DNA of 64,000 nt from an uncultured Paracoccaceae bacterium (GCA_947501025.1 CANMUM010000001.1:186001-250000); one strand, 5' to 3'. Positions 15,970 to 25,575 are shown, counted from the first letter of the stretch. The notes: generated by a model from the sequence alone, not told the origin. Program-made: numbers and translations.

Positions 15970-17310
15970 ATGAGTGAAATTGCCAGCTATTCCCGAATTT
16001 TCAAAATTGCCGTGCCCATCATGCTATCAAACGCGATGGTCTCAATGATAGGTTTGGTGGATGCAGGTGTCATTGGGCGTCTTGGAGAAGTTTCACCACT
16101 TGCCGCTGTTGGTCTTGGTGGAGCAGTGATTAGTTCGTTTTTCTGGATGTTTATGTTTTTGGCGGTCACCACGACATCAGATATTGGTCGTGCGGTTGCC
16201 AAAGGCGAAGATCATAAAGTTACCGAAAGTCTTTCGCGCGCCATCTGGCTTTCAGGGGTGATATCCATCGCCCTTGTATTTGTGATCCCATTATTGGTTT
16301 GGCTGCTGCCATATATTCTGGGTACAAGTGCTGAAGTTACGCCGCTTTTCCGTCAATATTTCATGATCCGTATTTGTGCTGCCCCAATTGCGATGTTGAC
16401 CCATGTCGCAACTGGATATTTTATTGCCTATGAGCGCACGCGAACTGTGCTTGTTTATAAATCCGTTTCGCAAGTGATCAATCTATTGTTGAATGTGCTT
16501 TTTGTGATGGGATTAGGCTGGGGCGTGGCTGGAGTGGCGATCGCGTCATTTGTTGCCGAAATTGTCGCACTTATATTGATCGCATATTTCATGCGTGATG
16601 AGTTGTCAAAACTATGGGTATATATGAAGGACAAAACCCGTATTCATTTGCCGATTGGCGCATATCTGCAAAACTCCAGCTATGTTTTCATTCGTGCATT
16701 ATGCTTACAGCTTACATTCCTGATCTTCGCATATTTAGGCAACCATTTGGGCGATGAGGCGCTCGCAATCAATTCAGTTTTGTTGATATTTGTATTTATG
16801 GTTGCGCAGGCAAGCGATGGTTTTGCCACGGCATCAGAAGTGCTTGCCACACGGAGTATTGGGCTTGGCAGCATCAGAGCGCTTCGCATAAATTCCCTAA
16901 AATGCACCCTTGTGAGCTTGATGATAGCGCTCTCATTTGCAACGATTTTCATCATATTCGATCAAGAATTGTTCGGACTGGTTTCAACCAATGACAGCTT
17001 GCGAGATATGGCGCCTGTATATATGAAATGGGTCGCGCTTGGGGCTGTGATCGGCGTGCTGGCTTGGTCGCTTGATGGCATATTTTTCGGCTCAAATCTT
17101 GGTCGTGAAATGGCCATAGCAATGATGGTGAGTTTCGTCGCCTTCTTGCTTGCGGCATGGATCTTTGTCCCGATATTCGGCAATCATGGTTTATGGGGGG
17201 CGCTTGTGATCAACTTCTTAATCCGCGGCGTTGGGCTTTCTTTGTTTTACCCGCGTGTGGAGCGATTGATCAATCCAGATTTAATCTCTTCAATCAATCC
17301 AAAACCTTGA
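15970..17310 (+). CDS. MATE family efflux transporter (DinF/NorM-like)
   Basis: 446 residues, 12 predicted membrane segments in two bundles (KIAVPIMLSNAMVSMIGLVD at the first helix). MATE proteins export cationic drugs or metabolites by Na+ or H+ antiport; the DinF-like branch is suggested by the general pattern. The frame can be read from a TTG at 15934, but the ATG at 15970 (MSEIASYSRIF) gives a normal N terminus. Its last 64 bases overlap the 3' end of the convergent pyrD. Confidence 0.9.
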   Translation: MSEIASYSRIFKIAVPIMLSNAMVSMIGLVDAGVIGRLGEVSPLAAVGLGGAVISSFFWMFMFLAVTTTSDIGRAVAKGEDHKVTESLSRAIWLSGVISIALVFVIPLLVWLLPYILGTSAEVTPLFRQYFMIRICAAPIAMLTHVATGYFIAYERTRTVLVYKSVSQVINLLLNVLFVMGLGWGVAGVAIASFVAEIVALILIAYFMRDELSKLWVYMKDKTRIHLPIGAYLQNSSYVFIRALCLQLTFLIFAYLGNHLGDEALAINSVLLIFVFMVAQASDGFATASEVLATRSIGLGSIRALRINSLKCTLVSLMIALSFATIFIIFDQELFGLVSTNDSLRDMAPVYMKWVALGAVIGVLAWSLDGIFFGSNLGREMAIAMMVSFVAFLLAAWIFVPIFGNHGLWGALVINFLIRGVGLSLFYPRVERLINPDLISSINPKP

Positions 17311-18254
17311 TAAACTAAGCCAGTATAGAGCTGGATCGCTTTTGCACCTGCGTCTAGTTTTTCCATTGCGGCTTGTGCGCTATCTATGCCACCAACGCCA
17401 ATAATAGGCAGTTTTTCACCAAGAATATTATGCGCAAGTTTAATGACTTCAGTTGACCGTGCGCGCAAAGGTTTCCCAGATAATCCGCCCATCTCATCTT
17501 TATGGATGGATGTAAGCCCTTCGCGCGATAATGTGGTATTGGTCGCAACGAGCGCATCGATTTTCAGATCAAGTGCAAGCATACAAATATCTTCGATTTC
17601 TTGTTCTGTGAGATCAGGAGCAATTTTCAGAAAGACCCGCGTATTGGGCGCTGATTTTGATCTCGCCTCAAGAACGCCAGAGATCAACCCGCGCAATGCA
17701 TCAACACCTTGGAGGTCACGCAGTTTCTCCGTATTTGGCGAGGAGACATTGATCGTTGCAAAATCGACAAGCGAACCCAAATGCGCCATGACTTTGGCAT
17801 AATCAGATGCACGATCATCGCTATCTTTATTTGCGCCAAGATTAACACCGAGCACACCATCTGGTCGCTTTGCAGATAAACGTTCACCAACCACTTCCAT
17901 GCCTTGATTGTTGAATCCAAAACGGTTGATTGCGGCAGCGTCTTCTTTGAGACGGAATAGACGTGGCTTCGGATTTCCAGGCTGAGCGCGGGGTGTCACC
18001 GCGCCAATTTCCACGAAACCAAAACCCGCGCGCATAAGGGGGGCAATCGCTTCACCATTTTTATCAAATCCCGCTGCAACGCCAATTGGGTTGGATAGCT
18101 TCAACCCTGCAAGATCAACAGCAAGCTCGGGCATATCGATTTTTGCATTTGGCCCAAGGCCCATATTTAAAGCCTTTAAAGCAAGCTTATGTGATGTTTC
18201 TGGATCAATTTGACGCAAAGCTGACAGAGCTATTTTTTCACCGATATTGCGCAT
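17247..18254 (-). CDS. pyrD: Dihydroorotate dehydrogenase (quinone), class 2
   Basis: 335 residues. The membrane-associated FMN enzyme oxidises dihydroorotate to orotate in pyrimidine synthesis using quinone. The class 2 N-terminal helix region SALRQIDPETSHKLALKAL, the core NPIGVAAGFDKNGEA, the catalytic Ser in NVSSPNTEKLRDLQ and the phosphate-binding GVGGIDSAQAAMEKLDAGA are present. The ATG overlaps the DUF952 stop (TAATG). The convergent MATE gene overlaps its 3' end by 64 bases. Confidence 0.96.
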   Translation of the reverse strand: MRNIGEKIALSALRQIDPETSHKLALKALNMGLGPNAKIDMPELAVDLAGLKLSNPIGVAAGFDKNGEAIAPLMRAGFGFVEIGAVTPRAQPGNPKPRLFRLKEDAAAINRFGFNNQGMEVVGERLSAKRPDGVLGVNLGANKDSDDRASDYAKVMAHLGSLVDFATINVSSPNTEKLRDLQGVDALRGLISGVLEARSKSAPNTRVFLKIAPDLTEQEIEDICMLALDLKIDALVATNTTLSREGLTSIHKDEMGGLSGKPLRARSTEVIKLAHNILGEKLPIIGVGGIDSAQAAMEKLDAGAKAIQLYTGLVYQGFGLIEEIKSGLINRSTRG

Positions 18255-18574
18255 TACAGATCTCTTGGTAGCCTGTTATGCTCATCCAGCTCCCAAGTTT
18301 TCACGACATCTCCCATGGATAAAATGCCGTAAAGATGGGGAAATAACTGACCGCCGCGTGATTCCTCCCATTTGAGATTTTCGAGTTTACGCTCATCAAC
18401 GGCTAGGAGATGAAGCACGTCCTCGCCATCAAAATGTTTGTCGAGAGTGCCTTTGAGCTGCTCTTTTGTTGAAAAATGAATGTATTTATCTTTGATGTCT
18501 ATAGGCGCGCCCTTTGTTTGACCATCAACCACGAAATCCATATATTCGTCTTCTCGTAAAATTTTGTATATCAT
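18254..18574 (-). CDS. DUF952 family protein
   Basis: 106 residues matching DUF952: DKYIHFSTKEQLKGTLDKHF, LHLLAVDERKL and SRGGQLFPHLYG are the conserved core. The function is unknown; the fold is related to ADP-ribosyltransferase-like small domains by published family descriptions, which I cannot test here. Its location directly before pyrD is common in alphaproteobacteria. It overlaps the DMT gene by four bases and pyrD by one. Confidence 0.88.
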   Translation of the reverse strand: MIYKILREDEYMDFVVDGQTKGAPIDIKDKYIHFSTKEQLKGTLDKHFDGEDVLHLLAVDERKLENLKWEESRGGQLFPHLYGILSMGDVVKTWELDEHNRLPRDL

Positions 18575-19494
18575 CTTTTTGACTTCCTTTCGCGATTGGC
18601 CAATTGGCCCTCACGATAAATGATGATGAGCCCGCCCGCAAGGATGAACGCGATGCCAATGCTCGAATATTTATGTGGCCATTCTCCAAATAGAAAACCA
18701 CCAAATATAAGAGAGAGCGGAATTGAAAAATACTCAAAAGGAGCAAGGGTTGATGCGTCGGCATATCGATAGGCAATTGTTAAGCCGAGTTGTCCAATGC
18801 CTCCTGCACAACCAATGCCCGCGAGCCAAAGCCAGCCAAGGGCACTTGGCCATTCCCAGCCAAAAGGCGCGAAGGGCAGTGTCGCGATGCAGCCCATGAG
18901 AAAGAAGAATGAAACAATGGCCGATGGGTGTTCGCGGCCAACCATTGAGCGGATTTGGATTTGGGCAAGCGCCATAGTGAGAGCCGCACCAAGCGCGGCG
19001 ATGACACCCCAAATGACTTTTGATCCAAAGGCGCTCACAAGCGATCCATTGATCGTGTCATATGCGATCATGCTCACACCGATAACGCCCAAGATAAGAC
19101 CTGCTGTGCGGATGAGACGGATGGTCTCGCCCAAGAATAATGCCGCGAGCAATGTGATCAATATGGGAGCAAGTTGCAAAAGAGAATTGGCGATGGGGAG
19201 CGGTGCATTTCGAACAGAATAGAAAATTAAAAACATACAAGTGAGGCCAAAAAACGATCGGCGGATATGTAGCCAAATATATTTTGGAGTTAGGGATGCT
19301 TTTGTTTTGATCATATCAAAATGCGATTGTTGAAAGGCAAAGCCAATAACGAAGGGCAAGGCAAGGCTGCAACGGAAAAATATGAGTTGAGTGGTGGGCA
19401 GTTCATCAGGCATTGTCTTCACAAGCACCGCAATCCAAACGAAAGAAACGACACCGATGAGTTTAATTGAGATTCCAATGAGCGTGCTGGTCAT
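18571..19494 (-). CDS. DMT superfamily (EamA) transporter
   Basis: 307 residues with ten hydrophobic segments in two EamA repeats (first begins IKLIGVVSFVWIAVLVK; second after residue 150). RhaT/EamA-type permeases export metabolites or amino acids; the substrate is unknown. The positively charged C-terminal tail ANRERKSKR follows the last helix. It is the first gene of the DMT-DUF952-pyrD overlapping run. Confidence 0.88.
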   Translation of the reverse strand: MTSTLIGISIKLIGVVSFVWIAVLVKTMPDELPTTQLIFFRCSLALPFVIGFAFQQSHFDMIKTKASLTPKYIWLHIRRSFFGLTCMFLIFYSVRNAPLPIANSLLQLAPILITLLAALFLGETIRLIRTAGLILGVIGVSMIAYDTINGSLVSAFGSKVIWGVIAALGAALTMALAQIQIRSMVGREHPSAIVSFFFLMGCIATLPFAPFGWEWPSALGWLWLAGIGCAGGIGQLGLTIAYRYADASTLAPFEYFSIPLSLIFGGFLFGEWPHKYSSIGIAFILAGGLIIIYREGQLANRERKSKR

Positions 19495-19615
19495 AAAATC
19501 TTCATGACCTGTTTTTGTAGTATTGGAAAGGAAAAAAGCCTATATTGAGTCCTTGGTCAATAATATAGTTCACTTCAACCAGATTTTGCGCTTTGGTATT
19601 TGGTTATCATATAAT

Positions 19616-19981
19616 TTATTTTCCAGAAGATTTATCATATGCTTCACGAGCAGCATCGATTTTTGCTAAATTATTGCGCGCCCAATTTCCAAGTTCACAT
19701 ACAGGATCCCGAAATGATTTGCCCATTGGTGTAAGTTTATATTCAACCTTCGGGGGAATAGTTGGAAATTGGGTTCTGTGCACAAGGCCGTCACGTTCAA
19801 GCTCACGTAATGTTAGGCTGAGCATACGTTGTGAAATACCCAAATGTCGCTTCAATGTATTAAAACGTAAGGTCCCGTACTCAGCCAATGAAATAATGAC
19901 AAGCAAACTCCAGCGATCACCAACGCGGGATAAAACGCTATTTATCCGTTTGCGATCGGGACATTGATCAGAGTTTTGCAT
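19616..19981 (-). CDS. HxlR family transcriptional regulator
   Basis: 121 residues with the HxlR winged HTH: SRVGDRWSLLVIISLAEYG, RFNTLKRHLGISQRMLSLTL and RELERDGLVHRTQFPTIPPKVEY. HxlR/YodB-type proteins sense electrophiles, oxidants or quinones through cysteine. There is a Cys at position 7 (DQCPDRKR), the position used by YodB/HypR-type sensors, and another at about 97. It diverges from a nitroreductase gene, the classical arrangement for a repressor of a quinone or nitro reductase. Confidence 0.9.
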   Translation of the reverse strand: MQNSDQCPDRKRINSVLSRVGDRWSLLVIISLAEYGTLRFNTLKRHLGISQRMLSLTLRELERDGLVHRTQFPTIPPKVEYKLTPMGKSFRDPVCELGNWARNNLAKIDAAREAYDKSSGK

Positions 19982-20056
19982 AGTGGTTCCATTTATGTAA
20001 CTTAGGTTCTTTTTTGTGCCTTCTTGCAGACAAAAACAGTTTACCTTATATCCTTA

Positions 20057-20071
20057 GTATCTAATATATAC
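20057..20071. promoter_or_regulatory. Candidate HxlR operator in the divergent promoter region
   Basis: The 15-base GTATCTAATATATAC has matching GTAT/ATAC ends and lies 34 bases before the nitroreductase ATG and 76 bases from the HxlR ATG. HxlR sites are short AT-rich palindromes; this is the best candidate in the 123-base gap, chosen by eye. Confidence 0.35.
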
Positions 20072-20104
20072 TTAATTAGAAAAATGTAAACAATAGGAAA
20101 TCCA

Positions 20105-20746
20105 ATGACAGAAAACACTCTCATCAATCAGTTGAAATGGCGTTATGCAACAAAAAAAATGGATCTCAGTAAAGCTGTTCCGCAAGAAAAAGTCGACGCG
20201 ATTATCGAAGCCATTCGTATGGCGCCCACATCAAGTGGCACTCAGCCATTTGAAATAATCGTCATCACAAACCCAGAGGTCCGTGCCGAAATTCGCAAGG
20301 TTGCTTGGGATCAATCTCAGATTACAGATGGTTCGCATTTGTTAGTTTTTGCGGCATGGGATAATTATACTGCTGAGCGTATTGATGAGGTCACTGAGCT
20401 GAATGTTGAAGCGCGTGGCGATCTACCACTGTTAAAGTCATATTACGAAGATTTGAAATCAAATTATTTGCCACGCGATGCAGAAGTTAATTATGCACAT
20501 GCGGCACGCCAAGCTTATATTGCGTTGGGTGTTGGTCTTATTGCTGCGGCAGAGCAAGAAGTTGATAGTACGCCTATGGAAGGTTTTGATCCAAGCAAAG
20601 TTGATGAAATTTTGGGCTTAAAAGAACGTGGTTTGCGCTCGGTTCTTCTCTTGCCACTTGGGTATCGTGACCCATCATCTGATTGGTTGTTGCCTATGAA
20701 AAAAGTACGTAAGTCTAAGGAAGTTATAGTCACTACGATTGAATAA
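20105..20746 (+). CDS. Nitroreductase family NAD(P)H-dependent oxidoreductase
   Basis: 213 residues, FMN-dependent NfsB-type fold: LKWRYATKKMDLSK at the start (FMN-contacting KKxD segment), RMAPTSSGTQPFEIIVI, HAARQAYIALGVGLIAAA and RSVLLLPLGYRDPSSDWL. These enzymes reduce nitro compounds, quinones or related electrophiles. AGGAAA lies 6 bases before the ATG. The divergent HxlR gene is its likely regulator. Confidence 0.92.
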   Translation: MTENTLINQLKWRYATKKMDLSKAVPQEKVDAIIEAIRMAPTSSGTQPFEIIVITNPEVRAEIRKVAWDQSQITDGSHLLVFAAWDNYTAERIDEVTELNVEARGDLPLLKSYYEDLKSNYLPRDAEVNYAHAARQAYIALGVGLIAAAEQEVDSTPMEGFDPSKVDEILGLKERGLRSVLLLPLGYRDPSSDWLLPMKKVRKSKEVIVTTIE

Positions 20747-20948
20747 AAGATTTTGGTGTGCTCCTTGGTTGAGGGCGCCAAAAGATTATTATAGTCCAAG
20801 ATGCGCAGAGGTTCGGTGCAACTTCTTTAGCTAAGTGGTCTGAACTTTACGCTTAGATCAAGCATGTTTACAAGACACTCTTTACCAGTTTACGTTGCTC
20901 TGACCATGTTGTTTTAATAGTTTATTGTTACACAAAAGGAATTTAAAT

Positions 20949-21650
20949 ATGGAGCTTATCGTCTTCCCACCGACTTATGGTGAACCCACAGGCAGCCCGT
21001 TTTCAACCAAAGCATTAGCAATGATGGAGCAAAGTGGGCTGGATTATACTGTGCGCTATCTGTCTGATCCACGAAAAATGCCAAAAGGTAAGCTGCCTGT
21101 TTTAAAAGTTGGTGAGCGTATGATCGCTGACAGCGAAAAGATACAAGATTACCTAGAGCAAACACATGGTTGTGACTTTAATAAGGGTTTGACTGACTTG
21201 CAAAAGGCAACGTCACGCGCAGTTATTCGTATGGTTGAAGAGCATATATATTTTATCGTTTATGCGAGCCGTTGGATGGAAGACGCTCATTGGAAGGTAA
21301 CGAAAGAAGCGAATTTTGGGGCTATCCCAAGAATGATGCGCGGACTGATTACACGCGCTATTCGTAAAGGCGCCATTGCACAGTGCAAAGGCCAAGGAAT
21401 GGGTCGTCATTCTAAGGCTGAACGGTTGATGCGGTTCGAAAAAGACATATGGTCGCTTAGCGTGCTATTGGGTGATCAGCCTTATTTGTTTGGAGATACA
21501 CCCAGTTCTGCGGATAACACAACGGTTTCAGCACTACGCTTCATCTGCGCTTTTACACATGAAAACGACTTGGCAGATTGTGTTAGGTCCTATCCCAATC
21601 TTGTAGCTTATATGGAGCGCGGCAAGAAAGAAATGTTTCCCTCAATATGA
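20949..21650 (+). CDS. Glutathione S-transferase-like protein (Fax/metaxin-type)
   Basis: 233 residues. The N-terminal thioredoxin-like part (FPPTYGEPTGSPFSTKALAM, KGKLPVLKVGERMIADSEKI) and the C-terminal helical part with LLGDQPYLFGDTPSSADNTT resemble the Fax/metaxin-like GST branch, in which the DxD-type pattern near the C terminus is conserved. The biochemical role is unknown. The frame runs from a TTG at 20925, but the ATG at 20949 has AAGGAA 8 bases upstream. It is the third GST-like gene in the window. Confidence 0.8.
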   Translation: MELIVFPPTYGEPTGSPFSTKALAMMEQSGLDYTVRYLSDPRKMPKGKLPVLKVGERMIADSEKIQDYLEQTHGCDFNKGLTDLQKATSRAVIRMVEEHIYFIVYASRWMEDAHWKVTKEANFGAIPRMMRGLITRAIRKGAIAQCKGQGMGRHSKAERLMRFEKDIWSLSVLLGDQPYLFGDTPSSADNTTVSALRFICAFTHENDLADCVRSYPNLVAYMERGKKEMFPSI

Positions 21651-21819
21651 TAATTAGCTTAATAATATTTGACAATGACTGATGTAAATTTACAGATTTA
21701 TTAAAACAAGCTTGACGAATCTTGAGAGCTGCGATCATACTTCCCTTAACCGCAGTGCTCGTTGATTTTATGGTGAGCAAAAGTGAGTAGGCGGTGGATA
21801 AATTTAATGGAGAGAGAAC

Positions 21820-23376
21820 ATGAAAAAACTACTGATGAGTGCCGCGTTCATGGCGACGGCTTCTATGGCCAGTGCGGATTACAGCCTAACAATTTTGCAC
21901 ACAAATGATTTTCACGCACGTTTTGAGCCGATCAGTAAATATGATGGGCCATGTTCTGAGGAAGATAATCTTGAAGGCAAATGTTTTGGTGGATCTGCGC
22001 GTTTGATCACAGCTGTCAACGAAGCACGCGCTCGTTCAAATAATTCAATTTTGGTTGATGGTGGTGATCAATTCCAAGGCACTTTGTTCTATACGTATTA
22101 TAAAGGCAAGATGGCCGCTGAATTTATGAACATGATGGGTTACACAGCGATGACTGTTGGTAACCACGAATTTGACGATGGCCCAGAAGTCCTTGCGGGT
22201 TTTGTTGATGCCGTTAATTTCCCTGTGTTGATGTCAAATGCTGATATTTCAGCAGAAGAACATATCAAAGACAAGATTCTCAAGTCGACAGTAATCGAGC
22301 AAGGTGGCGAGAAAATTGGTCTGATTGGTGCAACACCAGAAGACACAGATGACTTGGCAAGCCCTGGTCCAAATGTGAAAATGCTTGAGATCATTCCATC
22401 TGTCAAAGCTGAAGTTGAGAAGCTCACTGCTGAAGGTGTGAACAAAATTATCGTTTTGACGCATATCGGTTATAATAGCGATCTCGCGCTTGCTGCGGCT
22501 GTTCCTGAGATTGATGTGATTGTGGGTGGTCATACAAATACACTGCTTTCAAATACAAATGAAGACGCAACGGGGCCTTATCCAACTATGGTTGGCAACA
22601 CGGCTGTTGTAACGGCATATGCCTATAGCAAATTCCTTGGCGAGTTGAATGTGACCTTTGATGATGAAGGTAACCTTGTGGAAGCAATAGGCGAGCCATT
22701 ATTGATGAATAATGAAGTTGTCGAGGATGCGGATGCAAAGGCACTTGTCGCAGAGCGTGCGGCTCCACTTGAAGAAATCCGTAACAAGGTCGTTGCCAAT
22801 TCACTTGAAGCGATTGATGGTGATCGTGCGAATTGCCGTGTCAAAGAATGCCAAATGGGTAACTTATTGGCTGATGCGATGCTTGAGCGTGTAGCTGATC
22901 AAGGTATTCAAATTGCTATCCAAAACGGCGGTGGTATTCGTGCAAGCATTGATGCGGGCGAAGTGACAATGGGCGAAGTTTTAACAGTTCTTCCATTCCA
23001 AAATACGCTTTCAACTTTCACAGTGACAGGCCAAACGATTATCGATGCGCTTGAAAACGGTGTGAGCGAAGTGAGCGAAGACCCAGCAGGCCGCTTCCCA
23101 CAAGTTGCGGGTATGACATTTGCCTATGATCTCTCTCAAGAAGTTGGCTCACGTATTTCAGATGTGACGGTTGGCGGTGCGCCGATTGATCTTGCTGCTG
23201 AATATGGCGTTGTATCAAATAACTATGTGCGCGGCGGCGGTGATGGCTTCAAGATGTTTGTCGATGCTAAAGACGCATATGATTTTGGACCCGATATTGC
23301 TGATGTCGTTGCAGAATATTTGGCAGCCAATCCAGAATATAAACCATTCTTGGATGGTCGTATTATTGTGAAATAA
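21820..23376 (+). CDS. Secreted 5'-nucleotidase / UshA-like metallophosphatase
   Basis: 518 residues with a signal peptide (MKKLLMSAAFMATASMASA, cleavage before DYSL). The metallophosphatase domain has LTILHTNDFHARFEP, GGDQFQGT, TVGNHEFDDG, THIGYNSD and GGHTNTLL, the two-metal ligand set. The C-terminal 5'-nucleotidase domain follows with QNGGGIRASIDAGEV and NNYVRGGGDGFKMF. It should hydrolyse nucleotides in the periplasm for nucleoside and phosphate salvage. GGAGAGA lies before the ATG and a hairpin terminator follows. Confidence 0.94.
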   Translation: MKKLLMSAAFMATASMASADYSLTILHTNDFHARFEPISKYDGPCSEEDNLEGKCFGGSARLITAVNEARARSNNSILVDGGDQFQGTLFYTYYKGKMAAEFMNMMGYTAMTVGNHEFDDGPEVLAGFVDAVNFPVLMSNADISAEEHIKDKILKSTVIEQGGEKIGLIGATPEDTDDLASPGPNVKMLEIIPSVKAEVEKLTAEGVNKIIVLTHIGYNSDLALAAAVPEIDVIVGGHTNTLLSNTNEDATGPYPTMVGNTAVVTAYAYSKFLGELNVTFDDEGNLVEAIGEPLLMNNEVVEDADAKALVAERAAPLEEIRNKVVANSLEAIDGDRANCRVKECQMGNLLADAMLERVADQGIQIAIQNGGGIRASIDAGEVTMGEVLTVLPFQNTLSTFTVTGQTIIDALENGVSEVSEDPAGRFPQVAGMTFAYDLSQEVGSRISDVTVGGAPIDLAAEYGVVSNNYVRGGGDGFKMFVDAKDAYDFGPDIADVVAEYLAANPEYKPFLDGRIIVK

Positions 23377-23396
23377 GCTTATAAATATATAAGATT

Positions 23397-23427
23397 AAAG
23401 GGCGCTTTAAGGCGTCCTTTTTTTGTT
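23397..23427 (+). terminator. Rho-independent terminator after the 5'-nucleotidase gene
   Basis: AAAGGGCGC and GCGTCCTTT pair around a short TTAA-type loop with a G-U pair, followed by a run of T. It lies 20 bases after the stop codon. Confidence 0.85.
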
Positions 23428-23542
23428 TTGGGGTTTACAGAAGGTTAATAATCGGCAATTATTTGCTTATGCTGTTTGCGAATCCGTAAGCTGTATACAC
23501 GGAGTAAAAAGCAATCAAGCATTAATCTTAACGGAGGGAATA

Positions 23543-23974
23543 ATGACAACAAAATTTTTAGTTGGATATGACGGAAGCGATGAGTCCAAGCGGGCTCTTG
23601 ATTTCGCCATAGAACGTGCGGAGTTGGTAGATGCTTCACTGACAATTGCTTATGTTCTTGAATGGTCACCATACTCATTTTTGACACCAGAAGAAATTGA
23701 GCAACGCCACAAACGTCGCCAAGAAGAAATCACACGTGCGCAAGAAGCGGTGATTGAGCCATTGATCGCTTCATTGGATGGTAAGGTGAAAATTGAAACA
23801 GTGATCAAATATGGCAATATTTCAGATACATTGATTTCAACAGCAACTGAAATCGGTGCTGCTCAGATTATACTTGGGCGTAAGGGTTCATCTGGAATTA
23901 CAAGCCGTATGTTTGGCTCAACTGCTGGTAATCTGGTTCAGTCTTCACCAGTTCCATGTACAATTGTACCATAA
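23543..23974 (+). CDS. Universal stress protein (UspA family)
   Basis: 143 residues. The ATP-binding signature G-2x-G-9x-G-S is seen in GRKGSSGITSRMFGST, and the N-terminal strand is FLVGYDGSDESKRALDFA. The frame is open to 23423, but the ATG at 23543 follows ACGGAGGG, a strong ribosome site. It lies 12 bases before the AGCS symporter gene; Usp domains often accompany or regulate transporters, so a role in tuning the symporter is plausible inference. Confidence 0.93.
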   Translation: MTTKFLVGYDGSDESKRALDFAIERAELVDASLTIAYVLEWSPYSFLTPEEIEQRHKRRQEEITRAQEAVIEPLIASLDGKVKIETVIKYGNISDTLISTATEIGAAQIILGRKGSSGITSRMFGSTAGNLVQSSPVPCTIVP

Positions 23975-23986
23975 GGGGAAATAATA

Positions 23987-25525
23987 ATGACAGTATATAA
24001 TAAAATCTTAGCGGCTTCAGTCGCATCGGCAATGGCTGTATCGGCCAGTGCTCAAGATGCAATCGGAGAAAAAATTGATGCGGCGTTTAGTGTTTTTGCA
24101 AATCCGTTTGTTAATTTTATCTTCGCACCAATTCCTGGAACAAGTTTTCCATGGATTGTTATTTGGTTGGTTGTCGCGGCTACAATCTTTTCAATTTACT
24201 TTGCATTTGTTCAGTTCCGCGCAATGCGCCTTTCAATTTCTATCGTTAAGGGTGATTACTCTGATCCAAATGATGCGGGTGAGGTTTCGCATTTCCAAGC
24301 GTTAGCAACAGCGCTTTCGGGAACGGTTGGGCTTGGTAACATTGCGGGTGTGGCGGTTGCTGTATCTATCGGTGGTGCGGGTGCGACATTCTGGATGATC
24401 CTTGCAGGTCTTTTGGGCATGGCATCTAAATTCACGGAATGTACGCTTGGTGTGAAATATCGCAATGAATATGCAGACGGCACCGTTTCAGGTGGCCCAA
24501 TGTATTACATGACCAAGGGTTTCGCTGAACGTGGACTACCAGGTGGTAAGTTCTTAGCGATCTTATTCGCGATCTTCTGTATTTTTGGTTCACTAGGTGG
24601 CGGCAATATGTTCCAAGCGAACCAAGCACACCAACAGCTTACGGGCCTCTTTGGTGAGTTCTCAGGTATCATTACGGGTGTTATCTTCGCGGCAATCGTG
24701 TTCGCTGTTATCGTTGGTGGTGTGAAATCCATTGCGAGTGTGACTGAAAAAGTTGTACCATTTATGGGGCTTATGTATGTTGGCACGGCTCTTATCATCT
24801 TGCTTATGAACTTCTCAGCAATCCCAGCTGCATTTGGTTCAATCTTCGCAGGTGCTTTCACAGGTGCTGGTGTAGCTGGCGGTGTTATTGGTGCTTTGAT
24901 CCAAGGATTTAAACGTGCGGCGTTCTCGAACGAAGCGGGTGTGGGTTCAGCGGCGATTGCGCACTCCGCAGTTCGTACAAAAGAGCCTATCACAGAAGGT
25001 CTTGTTTCATTACTTGAGCCATTCATCGATACGGTTGTGATTTGTACAATGACAGCGCTTGTGATCATTATCACAGGTCAATTGACAACAGATCCAGCAA
25101 CAGGTCTCTATATTTTGAATGAAGGCGGAACAATTGCAACGGCAACGGGCGCATCAGGTGTTGGCCTGACTTCTGCAGCATTTGAAACAGCATTTGGATG
25201 GTTTCCAGTTGTTTTGACAATTGCGGTTATTTTGTTCGCATTCTCAACAATGATCAGCTGGTCTTACTACGGCCTTAAAGCTTGGACATTCTTGTTTGGT
25301 GAGGGCAAAGCGAAAGAAGTGACCTTCAAAGTGATCTTCTGTTTGTTCGTGATTGTTGGTGCGGCTATTCCACTTGGAACAGTGATCGACTTCTCAGACG
25401 CTGCGATTTTCGCAATGGCTGTTGTGAACATTGTTGCACTTTACTGCTTGATGCCAGTTGTTAAACGCGAGCTTGAAAGTTTCATGGCGCGTGTAAAATC
25501 TGGTGAAATCAAAAAATACAAATAA
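23987..25525 (+). CDS. Sodium:alanine/glycine symporter (AGCS family)
   Basis: 512 residues, about ten to eleven membrane helices. Family motifs are TALSGTVGLGNIAGVAVAV, GVKYRNEY, SGGPMYYMTKG and FSNEAGVGSAAIAHSAV. It imports alanine, glycine or similar small amino acids with Na+. An N-terminal signal-like segment ending AVSASAQDA precedes the first helix bundle, suggesting a cleaved or extra N-terminal segment. It is cotranscribed with the Usp gene and ends at a terminator. Confidence 0.93.
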   Translation: MTVYNKILAASVASAMAVSASAQDAIGEKIDAAFSVFANPFVNFIFAPIPGTSFPWIVIWLVVAATIFSIYFAFVQFRAMRLSISIVKGDYSDPNDAGEVSHFQALATALSGTVGLGNIAGVAVAVSIGGAGATFWMILAGLLGMASKFTECTLGVKYRNEYADGTVSGGPMYYMTKGFAERGLPGGKFLAILFAIFCIFGSLGGGNMFQANQAHQQLTGLFGEFSGIITGVIFAAIVFAVIVGGVKSIASVTEKVVPFMGLMYVGTALIILLMNFSAIPAAFGSIFAGAFTGAGVAGGVIGALIQGFKRAAFSNEAGVGSAAIAHSAVRTKEPITEGLVSLLEPFIDTVVICTMTALVIIITGQLTTDPATGLYILNEGGTIATATGASGVGLTSAAFETAFGWFPVVLTIAVILFAFSTMISWSYYGLKAWTFLFGEGKAKEVTFKVIFCLFVIVGAAIPLGTVIDFSDAAIFAMAVVNIVALYCLMPVVKRELESFMARVKSGEIKKYK

Positions 25526-25548
25526 GATTTCTAAATGAACTTGAATTT

Positions 25549-25575
25549 GGGCGGTCTTTGGATCGCCCTTTTTAT
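25549..25575 (+). terminator. Rho-independent terminator after the AGCS gene
   Basis: GGGCGGTC and GATCGCCC form an 8-bp stem with a TTTG loop, followed by TTTTTATTTT. It overlaps the 3' end of the convergent secreted-protein gene. Confidence 0.9.
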
